Shown here: positions 39,979-49,050 of the stretch, piece after piece | Layout: each line of letters starts with the position of its first letter | Position numbering within the stretch: the first letter of the stretch is position 1 | Origin: Saprospirales bacterium | GTDB lineage: Bacteria > Bacteroidota > Bacteroidia > Chitinophagales > Saprospiraceae | DNA length: 64,000 nucleotides | Assembly: GCA_016711045.1 (NCBI GenBank) | Contig: JADJTT010000006.1 | Span: 1-64,000, forward strand | Direction of reading: 5' to 3' | Notes under the pieces: generated by a model | What the model was told of the DNA's origin: nothing | Seen by the model: only the letters and a program-made list of their open reading frames with translations | Databases searched by the model: none | Position numbers and translations under genes: made by a program

Positions 39979-42900
39979 ATGAGTCTCTCATCCGTAAGTA
40001 TTAAAAGGCCGGTATTGGCGACAGTGATGTCGATCGTGATCCTGTTATTTGGAATCATTGGCCTGTTTTTTTTGGGTATTCGGGAATACCCAAATGTGGA
40101 CCCGCCGATCATCACGGTGAGCACGAATTATACGGGCGCGAATGCCGACATTATCGAGTCGCAGATCACGGAGCCGTTGGAAGAGGCTATCAACGGGATT
40201 GCGGGGATACGGACCATGACCTCGGTGAGTCGGGACGGGCGCAGCACCATCACGGTGGAATTTAACCTGGAAGTAAACCTGGAAACGGCGGCAAATGACG
40301 TGCGGGACAAGGTGTCGAGTTCGATCCGGAGCATTCCCCCGGATGCGGATCCGCCCATCGTGTCGAAAGCGGATGCCAGTGCGAATCCCATCATATTCCT
40401 CAATATTCAAAGTGATAAACGGTCGTTGCTGGAGTTGACCGAGATGGCAGAGCGGGTGTTCAAGGAGCGATTGCAAACCATCAATGGGGTCAGCGAGATC
40501 CGTATTTGGGGGGAGAAAAAATACGCCATGCGGATCTGGCTGGATCCGCAAAAGCTCGCGGCGTATCAGCTTACCCCGCTCGATGTGCGCAGCGCGTTGT
40601 TGCGGGAAAACGTGGAGTTGCCATCCGGTAGCGTGGAAGGACAGTTTACGGAGCTGACCGTGCGCACCGCCGGTCGCCTGATGAATCCGCAGGAGTTCAA
40701 TGAGCTGATCCTCAAGGAAGAAGTGGGCAATACGGTGCATTTGGGCGATGTGGGGTATGCCGAATTAGGGCCCGAGAACCTCCGCACGGTATTGAAGCGA
40801 AACGGGGTGCCGATGGTGGGGAATGCCATTATTCCGCAACCGGGCTCCAACCACGTGGAGATCGCCGAAGAGTTTTACCGCCGGTTGGAGCAGATCAAAA
40901 AAGACCTGCCTGAGGATATCAAACTTGGTATTGGCTTTGATACGACCACGTTTATCACCGATTCGATCCGGGAGGTGGAGCAGACGATCTTCCTGGCTTT
41001 TGGCCTGGTGGTGCTCATTATTTTTCTCTTTTTGCGCGACTGGCGCACCACGTTCATTCCGGTGGTGGTGATCCCGATTTCGCTGGTGGGAGCTTTTTTC
41101 ATTATGTATATCGCCAATTTTTCCATCAATGTACTCACCCTGTTGGGCATTGTGTTGGCGATCGGGTTGGTGGTGGACGATGCGATTGTGGTGTTGGAAA
41201 ATATATATGCAAAGATAGAGAACGGAATGCCTCCGGTCCAGGCGGCCCTGTTGGGGTCGAAGGAGATCTTCTTTGCGGTGATCGCGACGACTGTAGCCCT
41301 GGTAGCGGTATTTATGCCGGTCATTTTCCTGCAGGGTCTTACCGGGCGTTTGTTTAGAGAGTTTGGTATCGTGTTGGCAGGGGCGGTGATCATTTCCTCC
41401 TTTGTGGCGCTTACCCTCACGCCGATGCTAAGTGCCCGGATATTGAAAAAACGAGCGCGCGAGCCCCTTTTCTACCGGATGACGGAACCTTTCTTTGTCG
41501 CCCTGACCACGGGATACCGCAATGGCCTGAACTGGGTGATGAACCACCGCTGGATAGCTTTTGTGATCATCGTGGGTTCGATGGGCATTATTTATTACAT
41601 GGGACGAACCTTGCCATCCGAACTATCGCCCCTGGAAGACCGGAGTCGCCTGCGGTTTATTTCGGCGGCGCCCGAAGGCGCAACGTTTGAATACATGGAG
41701 GGATATATGGGTCAATTGCTCGACCTGGTAGAAAAAGAGATTCCCGAGTCAGATGGCATCGTGTCGGTTACTTCGCCGGGGTTTGGGGCTTCCTCCTCTG
41801 TCAATTCCGGGTTTATGTTTTCCATTCTCACGCCGCCCGATACGCGCCAGCGTTCGCAGCAGGATATCCTGGATGAGATCACGCCCAAGGTACAGGCGCT
41901 GACCGGCGCCCGGACCTTTGTGACTCAGGAGCAATCGATCGGAAACCAGCGGGGCGGCTTGCCGGTGCAATACGTCATTCAGGCGCCTAATTTCGCCAAG
42001 TTGAAAGAGATATTACCGGTGTTTCTGGAAGAAGCCCGGAAGGAACCGATCTTCAGTTTTGTGGACGTGGACCTGAAGTTCAATAAGCCGGAGATCCAGC
42101 TGGAGATTGATCGGCAGAAGGCGCAGGACCTGGGTGTATCCATGCTGGATGTAGCCCAGACCCTTCAATTGGGGTTGAGTGGGCAGCGGTTCGGCTATTT
42201 CATCATGAACGGAAAGCAATACCAGGTGATCGGGCAGATCGAGAGGGGGATGCGCGACGAACCCATCGAGTTACTTTCGCTCTATGTGCGCAACCGTCGG
42301 GGGGACATGGTGCAGTTAGATAACCTGATTCGGCTCAAAGAGCAGACGAATCCGCCGACACTATATCGCTATAATCGCTTTGTGTCGGCTACCGTATCGG
42401 CTGGTTTGATAAAAGGGAAGACCATTGGCGAAGGTATTGAAGCGATGGATGTTATCGGGAAGCGGGTATTGGACGACACCTTTATTACCTCGCTGGCTGG
42501 TCCGTCGAAAGACTTCATGGAGAGTTCTTCCAGTTTGGAATTTGCCTTCCTGCTGGCCTTGATACTGATCTACCTGGTGCTCGCCGCCCAGTTTGAGAGT
42601 TTCCGGGATCCGTTAATCATCCTGTTTACGGTGCCTATGGCGTTGGCCGGGGCGGTGTTAAGCCTGTGGTATTTTGGGGAGACCCTCAATATTTTCAGTC
42701 AGATCGGGATCATTATGCTGGTCGGGTTGGTGACGAAAAACGGGATTCTGATCGTCGAATTTGCCAATCAGCGGAAGGCCCAGGGCCTGAGCCGCATGGA
42801 CGCGATACTCCAGGCTTCGGCCGCCCGTTTCCGGCCCATTCTGATGACGAGTTTCTCCACCGTGCTCGGTACGTTGCCGATCGCCCTGGCTCTGGGCGCC

Positions 42901-43065
42901 GGTTCTGAAAGCCGCGTGTCGATGGGGGTAGCTATCATTGGCGGGTTGATTTTCTCGAGTATCCTTACCCTGTTTGTGGTACCTGTTATATACTCCTATC
43001 TGTCTTCCAAGAAAGCGAATGTGGTAGATGTGGAGGCATTGCTGAAAGAAGCCGAAGAGAGGTAG
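39979..43065 (+). CDS. RND multidrug efflux pump inner-membrane subunit
   Basis: A 1,028-residue AcrB/MexB-type proton antiporter from ATG 39979 (MSLSSVSIKRPVLATVMSIV). Landmarks: REYPNVDPPIITVSTNYTGA in the first periplasmic loop; transmembrane helices 2-6 with VVLIIFLFLRDWRTTFIPVV and the proton-relay helix LTLLGIVLAIGLVVDDAIVV (two aspartates); a second half with LIYLVLAAQFESFRDPLIIL and GIIMLVGLVTKNGILIVEFA. Length and twelve-helix pattern are normal. With the adaptor upstream it forms a tripartite efflux system; the cargo cannot be read from the sequence. Confidence 0.95.
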   Translation: MSLSSVSIKRPVLATVMSIVILLFGIIGLFFLGIREYPNVDPPIITVSTNYTGANADIIESQITEPLEEAINGIAGIRTMTSVSRDGRSTITVEFNLEVNLETAANDVRDKVSSSIRSIPPDADPPIVSKADASANPIIFLNIQSDKRSLLELTEMAERVFKERLQTINGVSEIRIWGEKKYAMRIWLDPQKLAAYQLTPLDVRSALLRENVELPSGSVEGQFTELTVRTAGRLMNPQEFNELILKEEVGNTVHLGDVGYAELGPENLRTVLKRNGVPMVGNAIIPQPGSNHVEIAEEFYRRLEQIKKDLPEDIKLGIGFDTTTFITDSIREVEQTIFLAFGLVVLIIFLFLRDWRTTFIPVVVIPISLVGAFFIMYIANFSINVLTLLGIVLAIGLVVDDAIVVLENIYAKIENGMPPVQAALLGSKEIFFAVIATTVALVAVFMPVIFLQGLTGRLFREFGIVLAGAVIISSFVALTLTPMLSARILKKRAREPLFYRMTEPFFVALTTGYRNGLNWVMNHRWIAFVIIVGSMGIIYYMGRTLPSELSPLEDRSRLRFISAAPEGATFEYMEGYMGQLLDLVEKEIPESDGIVSVTSPGFGASSSVNSGFMFSILTPPDTRQRSQQDILDEITPKVQALTGARTFVTQEQSIGNQRGGLPVQYVIQAPNFAKLKEILPVFLEEARKEPIFSFVDVDLKFNKPEIQLEIDRQKAQDLGVSMLDVAQTLQLGLSGQRFGYFIMNGKQYQVIGQIERGMRDEPIELLSLYVRNRRGDMVQLDNLIRLKEQTNPPTLYRYNRFVSATVSAGLIKGKTIGEGIEAMDVIGKRVLDDTFITSLAGPSKDFMESSSSLEFAFLLALILIYLVLAAQFESFRDPLIILFTVPMALAGAVLSLWYFGETLNIFSQIGIIMLVGLVTKNGILIVEFANQRKAQGLSRMDAILQASAARFRPILMTSFSTVLGTLPIALALGAGSESRVSMGVAIIGGLIFSSILTLFVVPVIYSYLSSKKANVVDVEALLKEAEER

Positions 43066-43098
43066 TGATTTTTAAGCACTAAAGTTTGGAATCATTTT

Positions 43099-43145
43099 GG
43101 ATGCAAGTGGAGCGCCTGAGGCGCTCCACTTGCATCCAATTTTTT
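43099..43145 (+). terminator. 18-bp perfect stem after the RND pump gene
   Basis: GGATGCAAGTGGAGCGCC, loop TGA, GGCGCTCCACTTGCATCC, then AATTTTTTTG. Strong intrinsic terminator located 34 nt after the pump stop. Confidence 0.88.
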
Positions 43146-43208
43146 TGTTTAAAGTTCAGTAGTGACTTTTTTTCAAAGGCTGGTCTTTTCTCCAAAAAAC
43201 ACGAACTT

Positions 43209-43313
43209 ATGCGTATCAATGGAGATAAGATGAGCTTATACTACCTGCTAGGGGTGCTGGTTATTGGATTAATGCTTGTGATCGGGATGTTGTTCCAGGC
43301 CTGGATGGGGTAA
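43209..43313 (+). CDS. Possible 34-residue membrane peptide
   Basis: ATG 43209 opens MRINGDKMSLYYLLGVLVIG then LMLVIGMLFQAWMG and a stop: one charged N-terminus and one hydrophobic helix of about 20 residues. It overlaps the convergent DedA gene's 3' end by about 45 nt. An alternative start at MSLYYLL leaves 27 residues. Expression is unproven; small single-helix peptides of this form exist but the frame could be chance. Confidence 0.3.
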   Translation: MRINGDKMSLYYLLGVLVIGLMLVIGMLFQAWMG

Positions 43314-44000
43314 TTCATTTTTCTTTTTTCTGCGCAGCAGCCGCGTGCGCGGATAGGGACGTTTGGTGAACATCAGGCGGAGCCGCATCCAGCTCACATC
43401 CCAGAGAAGTGGCACGAGGGTGCCGATCCAGAGGAAGAGGTAGATGAGCAGGAAGTTTTCCTGGACCCAAGGGATATCGCCGAAATAATACCCTCCCAGT
43501 GTTAGGGGCATGGTCCATATCAGTCCGCCGATGATGGTATAGAGCAGGAAGGCACGGAGGTTCATCCGGCCGATACCTGCGACGAAGGGTACCATGGTGC
43601 GGATGATGGGAATGAATCGCCCCAGGATGAGTGCCCTTCCCCCATGTTTTTCGTAGTACTGGTTCGTTCGGAGAATATGGCTTCTCCGGATAAGGCGGAT
43701 TTTTTTGCCTTGTACCAGCCTGTTGCCCAGGTATTTCCCGATAAAGTAGTTGGACACATTTCCAAGGACAGCTGCCGACAAGAGGAGCGGGGCTGCATAC
43801 CAGATTTCCAGTTTGCCGGCTGCAGCCAGGATTCCCGCGGAAAATAGCAGCCCGTCGCCGGGTAGAAAAGGCGTTACCACCAGGCCGGTTTCGCAGAAAA
43901 TGATCAAAAAGAGGAGCAGGTAAGTCAACGCGCCATATCGCTCTACAAAATCGAACAATACGGCACTGGTCTCAAAAAATATGGCAAAAAAATCTTGCAT
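43269..44000 (-). CDS. DedA family membrane protein
   Basis: A 243-residue DedA/VTT-domain protein, now thought to include undecaprenyl-phosphate and phospholipid flippases. The family motifs are present: FCETGLVVTPFLPGDGLLFS with the conserved glutamate and PGD, GNVSNYFIGKYLGNR, and RFIPIIRTMVPFVAGIGRMN. A basic C-terminal tail (TRLLRRKKKNEL) is cytoplasmic. Monocistronic, convergent with the small ORF and the pump gene. Confidence 0.93.
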   Translation of the reverse strand: MQDFFAIFFETSAVLFDFVERYGALTYLLLFLIIFCETGLVVTPFLPGDGLLFSAGILAAAGKLEIWYAAPLLLSAAVLGNVSNYFIGKYLGNRLVQGKKIRLIRRSHILRTNQYYEKHGGRALILGRFIPIIRTMVPFVAGIGRMNLRAFLLYTIIGGLIWTMPLTLGGYYFGDIPWVQENFLLIYLFLWIGTLVPLLWDVSWMRLRLMFTKRPYPRTRLLRRKKKNELPHPGLEQHPDHKH

Positions 44001-44084
44001 TCGGCATGAAAAGTATGTGACCTCATGGGAAAATAAGGTCTTTAAGCAGAATTTTTAATGAAACTTTAACAGATTCGCCTTAGA

Positions 44085-44113
44085 TTTGTTAAAATTTTTA
44101 ACATCTACATTCA
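44085..44113 (+). promoter_or_regulatory. Possible Bacteroidota-type promoter of the small lipoprotein gene
   Basis: TTTG (44085-44088), 17 nt, then TACATTCA (44106-44113), close to the -33 TTTG / -7 TAnnTTTG consensus. A short palindrome GTTAAAATTTTTAAC (44088-44102) lies in the spacer. The start codon is only 10 nt further on, so a very short leader would result. Confidence 0.35.
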
Positions 44114-44123
44114 AAAAAGAACT

Positions 44124-44339
44124 ATGAAAAAGGTATCAGTAATTTTCGCCATGTTGGCAATGGTTTTTGCAGTAACATTTTCAGCTTGCCGTAACGCCGG
44201 CACGGAAGCAACGGAAGAATCTACCGAGCAACCTGCTGACCAGGCAGCTCCTGCTGATCAAGCAGCTCCTGCTGACCAAGCAGCTCCTGCCGATGCAGAT
44301 CAGGCAACGGAAGGTGGCGAAGCATCCGAAGAGCAGTAA
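44124..44339 (+). CDS. Small repeat-containing lipoprotein
   Basis: A 71-residue protein with a lipoprotein signal (MKKVSVIFAMLAMVFAVTFS, then AC, Cys21). The mature part is acidic and low-complexity, with repeats of PADQAA (three copies of the DNA word CCTGCTGA-CAAGCAGCT) and ends EGGEASEEQ. Probably an extended surface or periplasmic tether; no catalytic function expected. The repeat number may vary between strains. Followed by its own terminator. Confidence 0.75.
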   Translation: MKKVSVIFAMLAMVFAVTFSACRNAGTEATEESTEQPADQAAPADQAAPADQAAPADADQATEGGEASEEQ

Positions 44340-44359
44340 TTTACCGCTGGAAGCCATGG

Positions 44360-44394
44360 AAAGGGCGTTGGGGCAACTCAACGCCCTTTTCTTT
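44360..44394 (+). terminator. Intrinsic terminator between convergent genes
   Basis: AAAGGGCGTTG, loop GGGCAACT, CAACGCCCTTT followed by TCTTTT. It lies 20 nt after the lipoprotein stop and could also serve the convergent sigma-factor gene. Confidence 0.85.
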
Positions 44395-44404
44395 TACCAC
44401 AAAA

Positions 44405-44974
44405 TTAACCGCATTTTTTAGCTATTCGCTGCCGTGCACGCGACAATCGCATTTTGATAGCAGATTCGGAAAGCCCGTATTTGGTTTCCAGGTGGTGAAT
44501 GGACACTTTATGGAAATACTTGTCGATTAATAATTCGCGGTCTGTTTCGGGGATCTCGTCGAGCACGGTGAGGACCTTTTGGAACATGACTTCGCGTTCC
44601 ATGGCTGTTTCGTGTGCTTCCGGGTCGTCGAAGCTTTCTGTGGCAAAAGCTGGGATCTGGTTTGTCCTGGAGGTGCTTTTGACGTGGTTGATAAAGCGGT
44701 TGTGGGCGATGCGGAAAAGCCAGGCCGGAAAAAGGTCGGGGTTGCGCAATTCGTCGAGGTGCTCGGTGATTTTGAGGAATACATCCTGGGTCAGGTCGAG
44801 CGCTAAATCCTGGTTTTTCGATAAGCTGAAGCAGTAGTTATAGACCCGGTCGAAGTAGCGGGTGTACAATTCGCTCAACAACAAGGGGTGGTGATTTTGC
44901 TGATAGGTCAGGACCAGATGGGAGAGCGGCATTTCGCGCAAGCTTTCCTGGCGACCCAGCATAGTTGTTTGCAT
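44405..44974 (-). CDS. ECF-type RNA polymerase sigma factor
   Basis: A 189-residue sigma-70 family ECF factor. Region 2 is FDRVYNYCFSLSKNQDLALD, then LTQDVFLKI and the -10-recognition part FPAWLFRIAHNRFINHVKS. Region 4 is VLDEIPETDRELLIDKYFHK, then IHHLETKYGLSESAIKMRLS and RARQRI. No anti-sigma factor gene is adjacent, although an N-terminal 25-residue extension is present. The promoter just upstream carries an inverted repeat (44984-45015), which suggests repression or autoregulation. Confidence 0.93.
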   Translation of the reverse strand: MQTTMLGRQESLREMPLSHLVLTYQQNHHPLLLSELYTRYFDRVYNYCFSLSKNQDLALDLTQDVFLKITEHLDELRNPDLFPAWLFRIAHNRFINHVKSTSRTNQIPAFATESFDDPEAHETAMEREVMFQKVLTVLDEIPETDRELLIDKYFHKVSIHHLETKYGLSESAIKMRLSRARQRIAKKCG

Positions 44975-44983
44975 GGTTTGATA

Positions 44984-45015
44984 ATTAATGGGTCAAATGT
45001 AGGTTACCCATTAAT
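44984..45015 (-). promoter_or_regulatory. ECF sigma gene promoter within a 10-bp inverted repeat
   Basis: ATTAATGGGT (44984-44993) and ACCCATTAAT (45006-45015) flank a 12-nt spacer. On the minus strand the spacer begins AACC and ends in TACATTTG (44994-45001), a perfect match to the Bacteroidota -7 element TAnnTTTG. The start codon is 20 nt downstream. A protein bound to the repeat would block the promoter. Confidence 0.6.
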
Positions 45016-45077
45016 GCTGGGGCAGCGTGAGAAGGCGTATTTTTAAAAATACCGGTAAAGGCGTACTTCTACGCAAT

Positions 45078-45722
45078 TTACGTAGGGATGAGCCCCAGGC
45101 GGATGGCGTTCTTTACGAGGCCGGCCGTGTTTTTTACACCCAGTTTTTCCAGCAGATTGCGCCGATGGGTATCGACCGTGCGGATGCTGATATATAATTT
45201 CTCGGCGATTTCCGGGTTGGAATACTCTTCGGCAATGAGTTGGAGTACCTCGATCTCTCGTTTGGTGAGGGGGACCCCCGACATTTTCTCTTTTACTTTT
45301 TTGTTGCCACTCAGGTGGTGGAGCAGGGTTTGGGATACTTGTTGACTGAAGTAGGTATTGCCCGATGCGACTGCCCGGATGGCAGCTACCATTTCGCGGC
45401 TGCCGGCGTCTTTGAGGAGGTAGCCGGAGGCCCCGGCTTCCAGCATTTTAAGAATATAACTGGTCTCCGAATGCATAGAGAGGGCCAGTATTTTTATGTG
45501 CGGAAAGAGGCGGAGTATTTTTTCGGTGGCATCGATGCCGTTGGTGGCGCCGAGGGAGATATCCATCAAAACCAGATCGGGTTGCAGGCCGGGGAGCTGA
45601 CGGAAAATATCTTCCTCATTGCCGGCTTCGCCGATCACCTGAATATCCTCTTCATTTTCGAGCAGGGAGGTGATCCCGTCGCGGAAAATTTTATGATCGT
45701 CGGCGATGAATACAGCAATCAT
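45078..45722 (-). CDS. NarL/FixJ-type response regulator
   Basis: A 214-residue two-component regulator. The receiver domain has the acidic pair in FIADDHKIFRDGI, the phosphoacceptor aspartate in PDLVLMDISLGATNG (about residue 54), and the conserved lysine in GYLLKDAGSREM. The LuxR-type HTH at the end contains LTKREIEVLQLIAEEYSNPE and ISIRTVDTHRRNLLEKLGVK. It starts 3 nt after the kinase stop and is surely phosphorylated by it. Confidence 0.95.
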   Translation of the reverse strand: MIAVFIADDHKIFRDGITSLLENEEDIQVIGEAGNEEDIFRQLPGLQPDLVLMDISLGATNGIDATEKILRLFPHIKILALSMHSETSYILKMLEAGASGYLLKDAGSREMVAAIRAVASGNTYFSQQVSQTLLHHLSGNKKVKEKMSGVPLTKREIEVLQLIAEEYSNPEIAEKLYISIRTVDTHRRNLLEKLGVKNTAGLVKNAIRLGLIPT

Positions 45723-45725
45723 GGG

Positions 45726-46742
45726 TTATGGTTTATAAGGAATATCAATGGTAGCGACGACGCCCCGTTCCGGACGGGTATCCAGCGAGAAAGTGCCGCC
45801 GAGGAATTTCACCCGCGTCTGGACATTTCGAAGGCCGATCCCCTCGGAATGGCTTCTTTTCATAGCTTCCCGGTCAAAGCCGATCCCATCGTCTTCCACC
45901 ATCAGCAGGATACTGCCGGGGTGTTGGATGAGTTGAAGGTTGATGGTTTGTGCTTTGGCGTATTTCAAGGCGTTATTCAGCAGCTCTTGCGCAGTGCGGT
46001 ACAGGCTTAGTTCGGTGTTTTGATCGAGGCGTTTGCTCAACCCCGAGTGAAAGAAGTGGACGTGCACCTGCCCACTTTCGTCGGCCATCTGGCAGAGCGT
46101 TTCGAGGGCAGATACCAGCCCGAAATCGAGTAAGACGCTGGGCATCAGGGCGTGCGATACATTACGGATCTCCTGGGCAATGGTGTGTAGCAGTTCTGTG
46201 ACGTTTTCCACGCTCTTTTCCAGTTTTGGATCTCCAGCTGGAATCCTGTTGTGGACATTCTCGATGTTCAGCCGGAGCGTGGAGAGCAGGGGACCGATCC
46301 CGTCGTGTATATCTTTGGCTAGCCGTCTGCGCTCCGATTCCTGGCCTTCCAGCATGGCATTCAGCGCGGCGGCTTCTACCCTTTTCATGAGCGTCAGGTC
46401 ATTGGTAGTGAGCAGCATCCCGTCCGCCATCGGGCGTCCCCGGAAGTTGAAAAATCCTTCTGCAATGGGAAGTTCCGTCAGGTCAAAGAAAAATGATCCT
46501 TTCCGGTATACCTCTTCGATGCGCTCCTGAAGCGGGGCGATGTGCGTAAGCCATTTGACCAGGGGTTTATTTCGCAGGACCTCCTTATGGGGCTCCAACC
46601 CCATATGAATAAGGGCCTGATCATTGCATAATCCCACCACTCCCTTTTCATCCAGGGTAATGATGCCGAAGGGAGAACTGTGCAGGATCAACTCCAGCCA
46701 TTCAGCCTGGTCCGTATGTATTGCCGTTTTTTCAGAAGCCAT
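45726..46742 (-). CDS. Sensor histidine kinase, HisKA_3 type, with PAS domain
   Basis: A 338-residue cytoplasmic kinase from ATG 46742 (a GTG at 46781 would add 13 residues). Residues 15-120 form a PAS-like sensor (LILHSSPFGIITLDEKGVVG). The dimerisation domain carries the phosphoacceptor histidine in RRRLAKDIHDGIGPLLSTLR. The ATPase domain has the N-box LYRTAQELLNNALKYAKAQ and the G-box DDGIGFDRE and GIGLRNVQTRVKFLGG. No membrane helix, so it senses a cytosolic signal or a bound ligand. NarX/LiaS-like class, operon partner of the regulator downstream. Confidence 0.93.
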   Translation of the reverse strand: MASEKTAIHTDQAEWLELILHSSPFGIITLDEKGVVGLCNDQALIHMGLEPHKEVLRNKPLVKWLTHIAPLQERIEEVYRKGSFFFDLTELPIAEGFFNFRGRPMADGMLLTTNDLTLMKRVEAAALNAMLEGQESERRRLAKDIHDGIGPLLSTLRLNIENVHNRIPAGDPKLEKSVENVTELLHTIAQEIRNVSHALMPSVLLDFGLVSALETLCQMADESGQVHVHFFHSGLSKRLDQNTELSLYRTAQELLNNALKYAKAQTINLQLIQHPGSILLMVEDDGIGFDREAMKRSHSEGIGLRNVQTRVKFLGGTFSLDTRPERGVVATIDIPYKP

Positions 46743-46916
46743 CAACCGTGTTGAATTTTTCGGGTGTTTTTTTATAGACACAGTTTGGAATTTGGGTCAC
46801 ATGGTTCATTATGTAACGCTATCCGATCATTTTGCGTTTAAAAAACGAGGTTTTTGCGGGTTATTAGGTTTATGCGGGTTATTTTTCACCATTCCTAAAC
46901 AGAATGATTCCTTTCT
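46743..46916. other. Divergent promoter region of kinase and ABC operon
   Basis: A 174-bp gap between divergent genes. 46856-46888 contains GGGTTATTAGGTTTATGCGG and GTTATTT, a single-armed relative of the TTTATGAGG family, only 30 nt before the ABC operon start. No clear promoter is recognised. Confidence 0.4.
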
Positions 46917-48131
46917 ATGAGAACATCCTTCTTTTTGCTTTTTACTATATTCTTTGCCTGTGCGCCTACTTCCAACCCCACCCAGCCGGATCCAGGTACG
47001 CTGCCTTGGGAGGAACTCGTGCAACAGGCCAGGGGTAGCACGGTCCAGCTCATGATGTGGCAGGGCGACCCATTGATCAATGCCTATATGCAGGAATATG
47101 TGGTTCCGGCAATTGCGGAGCAATACGGCATTACCCTGAAAATAGCCGGGGGGCAGGGCAATATTATCGTGCAGCAGGTGATGGCAGAGTTGCAGGCCGG
47201 GAAAGAGACCAGCGAATTAGACCTGTTGTGGATCAACGGGGAGACTTTCTACCAGTTGCGGCAGATCGACGGCTTGTATGGTCCGTGGACAGGAGCGCTG
47301 CCCAACGGACAGTACATCGATTGGAAAAACCCTTTCATCGCCGTAGATTTTCAGCAACCCGTAGAAGGGTATGAGTGCCCATGGGGCAATGTGCAGTTGG
47401 CCCTCATTTACAACAGCGCCGAAGTGCCGGACCCTCCCCGCGACCGGGAGGCATTGGCCGCGTTTGTCAGGGCCCATCCGGGGCGGTTTACCTGGGATGT
47501 GCATTTCACGGGGTTAACGTTTTTGAAGTCGCTGCTGATCGATATAGCCGGGGGGGCGGACATGCTGAGCGGGCCGTTTGACGAGGCGAAATACCAGCGG
47601 TACAGTGCACAATTGTGGGCTTATATTCGCGAAATTCGCCCCGGGTTGTGGAAGGAGGGCAAGACCTTTCCAGAGGCGGTGGCGCCCATGCACCAATTGT
47701 TTGCGAACGGGGAATTGTGGTTTACCATGAGCAACAACGACAGTGAGGTGGACAATAAAGTGCGGCAAGGGATATTTCCGGAGACTACCAGCGCGTATGT
47801 GTGGGATGGGGGCACGATCCAAAACAGCCATTACCTGGGCATTCCGCGCATATCGGCCAACAAGGCCGGGGCGATGGTCGTAGCCAATTTCATGATCTCG
47901 CCCGAGGCCCAATACCGGAAACAGGATCCGGCGGTTTGGGGAGACGGCACGGTGCTGGACAAGGGCCGGTTGACGGAAGAATGGCAGCAGCGGTTTCGCG
48001 AATTGCCGCCGCGGAAGTATGCACCATCGCGGGAGGAGATGCAACTGCACGCATTACCGGAATTAGCGCCGGAGTATATGATTCGCCTGGCCGAAGATTT
48101 TCGAAAAAAGATATTGGAAGATAATTCATGA
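46917..48131 (+). CDS. ynjB: YnjB-like ABC transporter substrate-binding lipoprotein
   Basis: A 404-residue binding protein of the YnjB family (uncharacterised importer of E. coli). Lipoprotein signal with lipobox IFFAC (Cys15). MMWQGDPLINAYMQEYVVPA, then ELDLLWINGETFYQLRQ and WDVHFTGLTFLKSLL match the family. The YnjBCD substrate is not established; a thiamine- or sulfur-compound role has been suggested from sequence only. Its stop overlaps the next gene's ATG (ATGA), so the operon is tightly coupled. Confidence 0.85.
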   Translation: MRTSFFLLFTIFFACAPTSNPTQPDPGTLPWEELVQQARGSTVQLMMWQGDPLINAYMQEYVVPAIAEQYGITLKIAGGQGNIIVQQVMAELQAGKETSELDLLWINGETFYQLRQIDGLYGPWTGALPNGQYIDWKNPFIAVDFQQPVEGYECPWGNVQLALIYNSAEVPDPPRDREALAAFVRAHPGRFTWDVHFTGLTFLKSLLIDIAGGADMLSGPFDEAKYQRYSAQLWAYIREIRPGLWKEGKTFPEAVAPMHQLFANGELWFTMSNNDSEVDNKVRQGIFPETTSAYVWDGGTIQNSHYLGIPRISANKAGAMVVANFMISPEAQYRKQDPAVWGDGTVLDKGRLTEEWQQRFRELPPRKYAPSREEMQLHALPELAPEYMIRLAEDFRKKILEDNS

Positions 48132-49015
48132 AAAAACCTCTACGTCTGCTATCCTGGGCCGTATTTCTGGTCCTGGCCGCCCTGCCGCTCCTTGCCGGCT
48201 GGGGGTATGCGGGAGCGTATAGCCTGGGCATGACCGGGTTGCTCCATAAAGGGGTCACTTTGGCACACTGGCAAGCCGTGTGGAGCGATGCGGCTTTCTG
48301 GAAGTCAATGGGGTTTAGTGTATACGTGGCGTTGACGGCCATTTCGCTGGCCACTTTTTTCGCGCTGCTGAGTGTGGTGGCCTGGCAGCGCGATTTCCGG
48401 CGCGGCTGGCTGTCGTACGCCGTCTACCTGCCGCTGACGGTTCCAGCTATGGTGGTGGGCTTTTTCACCTTTAATTTGCTCTCGAAGGGCGGGCTATTGT
48501 CGCGGATCAGCTACCGGTTGGGGTTCACTGATAGCCTTGTTGCGTTTCCGGATTGGGTGAACGATCCTTTCGGCATCGGCATCATCGTGGCCCATACGTG
48601 GATGGCTGTACCGTTTTTCATGTTGCTGTTTTACAACTTATTCCAATCGGAAGGGCTCGTCTCCCTGGGGCAGGTAGCCCGGTCGTTGGGTGCGGGTAGC
48701 GGGCAGGTGGTGCGGAAGGTATTCGTGCCTGTGTTGTTGCGCAAGGCTTCTCCCATCCTTGTTTTGTACGGACTATTCGTGATGGGATCTTATGAGATTC
48801 CGCTGTTGTTGGGTACGCAATCGCCCCAAATGATCAGTGTGCTGGCGATACGGAAATTGCAGCGGTTCAATTTGATGGATGTTCCGCAGGCGTATGCGGT
48901 CAGTGTATTTTTTGTGGTGTTGGTGGTGGGGGTATTAGTATTGGTGTCGGGTAGAGGGAAAAGATGGCGTCTTAAATCAAAAGATGGCGTCTTAAATCAA
49001 AAGATGGCGTCTTAA
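48128..49015 (+). CDS. YnjC-like ABC permease, first half
   Basis: A 295-residue permease with six helices, including AVYLPLTVPAMVVGFFTFNL and the EAA-type loop QVARSLGAGSGQVVRKVFVP. It corresponds to the N-terminal half of the fused E. coli YnjC permease. The last 20 residues (RLKSKDGVLNQKMAS) are encoded by the GATGGCGTCT tandem repeat and are lysine-rich, unlike a normal permease end. The repeat therefore provides part of the coding sequence and the stop. Confidence 0.85.
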   Translation: MKKPLRLLSWAVFLVLAALPLLAGWGYAGAYSLGMTGLLHKGVTLAHWQAVWSDAAFWKSMGFSVYVALTAISLATFFALLSVVAWQRDFRRGWLSYAVYLPLTVPAMVVGFFTFNLLSKGGLLSRISYRLGFTDSLVAFPDWVNDPFGIGIIVAHTWMAVPFFMLLFYNLFQSEGLVSLGQVARSLGAGSGQVVRKVFVPVLLRKASPILVLYGLFVMGSYEIPLLLGTQSPQMISVLAIRKLQRFNLMDVPQAYAVSVFFVVLVVGVLVLVSGRGKRWRLKSKDGVLNQKMAS

Positions 49016-49035
49016 ATTCTCAAAGATGGCGTCTC
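48960..49035 (+). repeat. AAAGATGGCGTCTTAAATC tandem repeat in permease tail
   Basis: Three head-to-tail copies of a 19-20-nt unit plus a fourth partial one (CAAAGATGGCGTCTCTTC). It encodes the last residues of the first permease and extends into the 35-nt gap before the second. GATGGCGTCT is one arm of the hairpin at 39890-39960. Confidence 0.8.
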
Positions 49036-49050
49036 TTCAAGGCAAAGGCA

